From Methanimicrococcus sp. (GTDB lineage: Archaea; Halobacteriota; Methanosarcinia; Methanosarcinales; Methanosarcinaceae): a stretch of DNA of 5,924 nucleotides. Every line of letters begins with the position of its first letter. Position 1 is the stretch's first letter. The notes under the pieces are model-generated. The model saw only the letters and a list, made by a program, of their open reading frames with translations. It had not been told where the DNA came from and did not search any database. The stretch spans positions 1 through 5,924 of the forward strand of contig WRNK01000081.1 in assembly GCA_009776675.1 (NCBI GenBank). Reading direction: 5' to 3'. The translations under genes and the position numbers were made by a program. Shown here piece after piece: positions 5,398 to 5,924 of the stretch.

Positions 5398-5924
5398 TTA
5401 AGCCATCCATAAGGTAGCTCCCTTGAAAATCATAAAACTGCCAATCAAAAAAGCAACGATTGAAAAAATGAGCCGAATCTTTTTTGGATCTGTTTTATGG
5501 GAAAGTGTGGCGCCGAATCGAGAGAAAATCACTCCCGGAATGACGAGTGCAATCCAAAACACAGGATTAATGTATCCGAAGGAGTAGGGAATCGGACTGA
5601 CAACACCGATACTGTTTATGATGTATCCGCAAACACCACCTGCGGATGTAAAAGCAATAGCTGCTGATGACAATCCGACAGCTTTTCGCATTGGAAATTT
5701 CAGCAAAAGTATTAACAGCGGAACAAGTATCAAACCGCCGCCGATACCGACAAGACCGGAAGCAAGCCCCATGATCATTCCAAAAATAATGTAAATGATA
5801 CTGTTTTCTGAAATTTTATTCTCATCTTCATTTTCATTTTTGTTGGATGTTATTTTTAAGGAAGCTGCCAAAACAATCGCTCCGAAAATAATACAAAGGT
5901 ATGCGGCGGATAATAAAGTGGCAA
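5398..5924 (-). CDS. TauE/SafE-family membrane permease, C-terminal part (5' end beyond window)
   Basis: The frame is open to the right edge, giving at least 174 residues. The TTG at 5871 is not a real start, because in-frame sequence upstream (ATLLSAAYLCIIFGAIV) continues a membrane helix. Family members are usually about 250-280 residues with two homologous halves of about four helices. What is visible is the last helix of the first half, a hydrophilic Asn/Glu/Lys-rich linker, and the second half. The second half opens with the signature GMIMGLASGLVGIGGGLILVPLL followed by the KAVGLSSAAIAFTSAGG segment, then three more helices ending a few residues before the stop. The family exports sulfite, sulfoacetate or related organic anions, or takes up sulfur compounds; the substrate cannot be predicted here. 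It is upstream of, and in the same direction as, the BofA-like gene. Confidence 0.88.
   Translation of the reverse strand, partial: ATLLSAAYLCIIFGAIVLAASLKITSNKNENEDENKISENSIIYIIFGMIMGLASGLVGIGGGLILVPLLILLLKFPMRKAVGLSSAAIAFTSAGGVCGYIINSIGVVSPIPYSFGYINPVFWIALVIPGVIFSRFGATLSHKTDPKKIRLIFSIVAFLIGSFMIFKGATLWMA

Noticed and set aside
5869..5871. TTG at 5871 as the start of the permease gene
   Set aside because: The frame stays open with membrane-helix sequence to the window edge, and the fragment is only the second half of a TauE/SafE protein.

Overview
The window looks like chromosomal DNA of an AT-rich methanogenic archaeon, most likely in the Methanosarcinales. An AT-rich, host-associated Methanimicrococcus-like lineage is my best guess, but that level is inference. 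The support is an archaeal-type alanyl-tRNA synthetase with the N-terminal four-cysteine domain, an L10e-type (uL16) ribosomal protein, a BofA-like small membrane protein of the kind found in methanogens, and Shine-Dalgarno sites of the archaeal AGGTGAT type. The AlaRS N-terminus closely resembles what I remember of Methanosarcina AlaRS. No phage, transposase, integrase, CRISPR or toxin gene is visible.

Layout. Positions 1 to about 230 are a non-coding, A-rich 31-bp tandem repeat with a 62-bp higher-order pattern. It lies just downstream of the terminator of the ribosomal protein L10e gene (minus strand, 282-803). A 371-base divergent intergenic region (804-1174) follows. It holds a palindromic TATA element and, on the minus strand, a nested hairpin followed by ACA and a U-rich tract, which is a candidate small RNA or long L10e leader. 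The plus strand then carries a compact gene set: a YhbY/CRM-domain RNA-binding protein (1175-1438), alaS (1449-4229) and a Trm9-like SAM methyltransferase (4254-4925). On the minus strand and converging with it are a BofA-like membrane protein (start corrected to 5298) and a TauE/SafE-family permease cut by the right edge of the window.

How the genes work together. The left two thirds is translation machinery: a ribosomal protein, a protein with a ribosome- or RNA-associated domain, a tRNA charging enzyme and a possible tRNA-modifying methyltransferase. The Shine-Dalgarno site of alaS overlaps the stop codon of the CRM gene, so these two are probably co-transcribed and translationally coupled. 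The methyltransferase follows after a T-rich gap that could partly terminate transcription. The two membrane proteins on the right have no visible functional link to the translation genes. Most genes are ordinary housekeeping or common families. The parts that most deserve a second look are the non-coding ones: the repeat array, the structured 902-1022 element and the repeated gene-end motif at 4911-4990.
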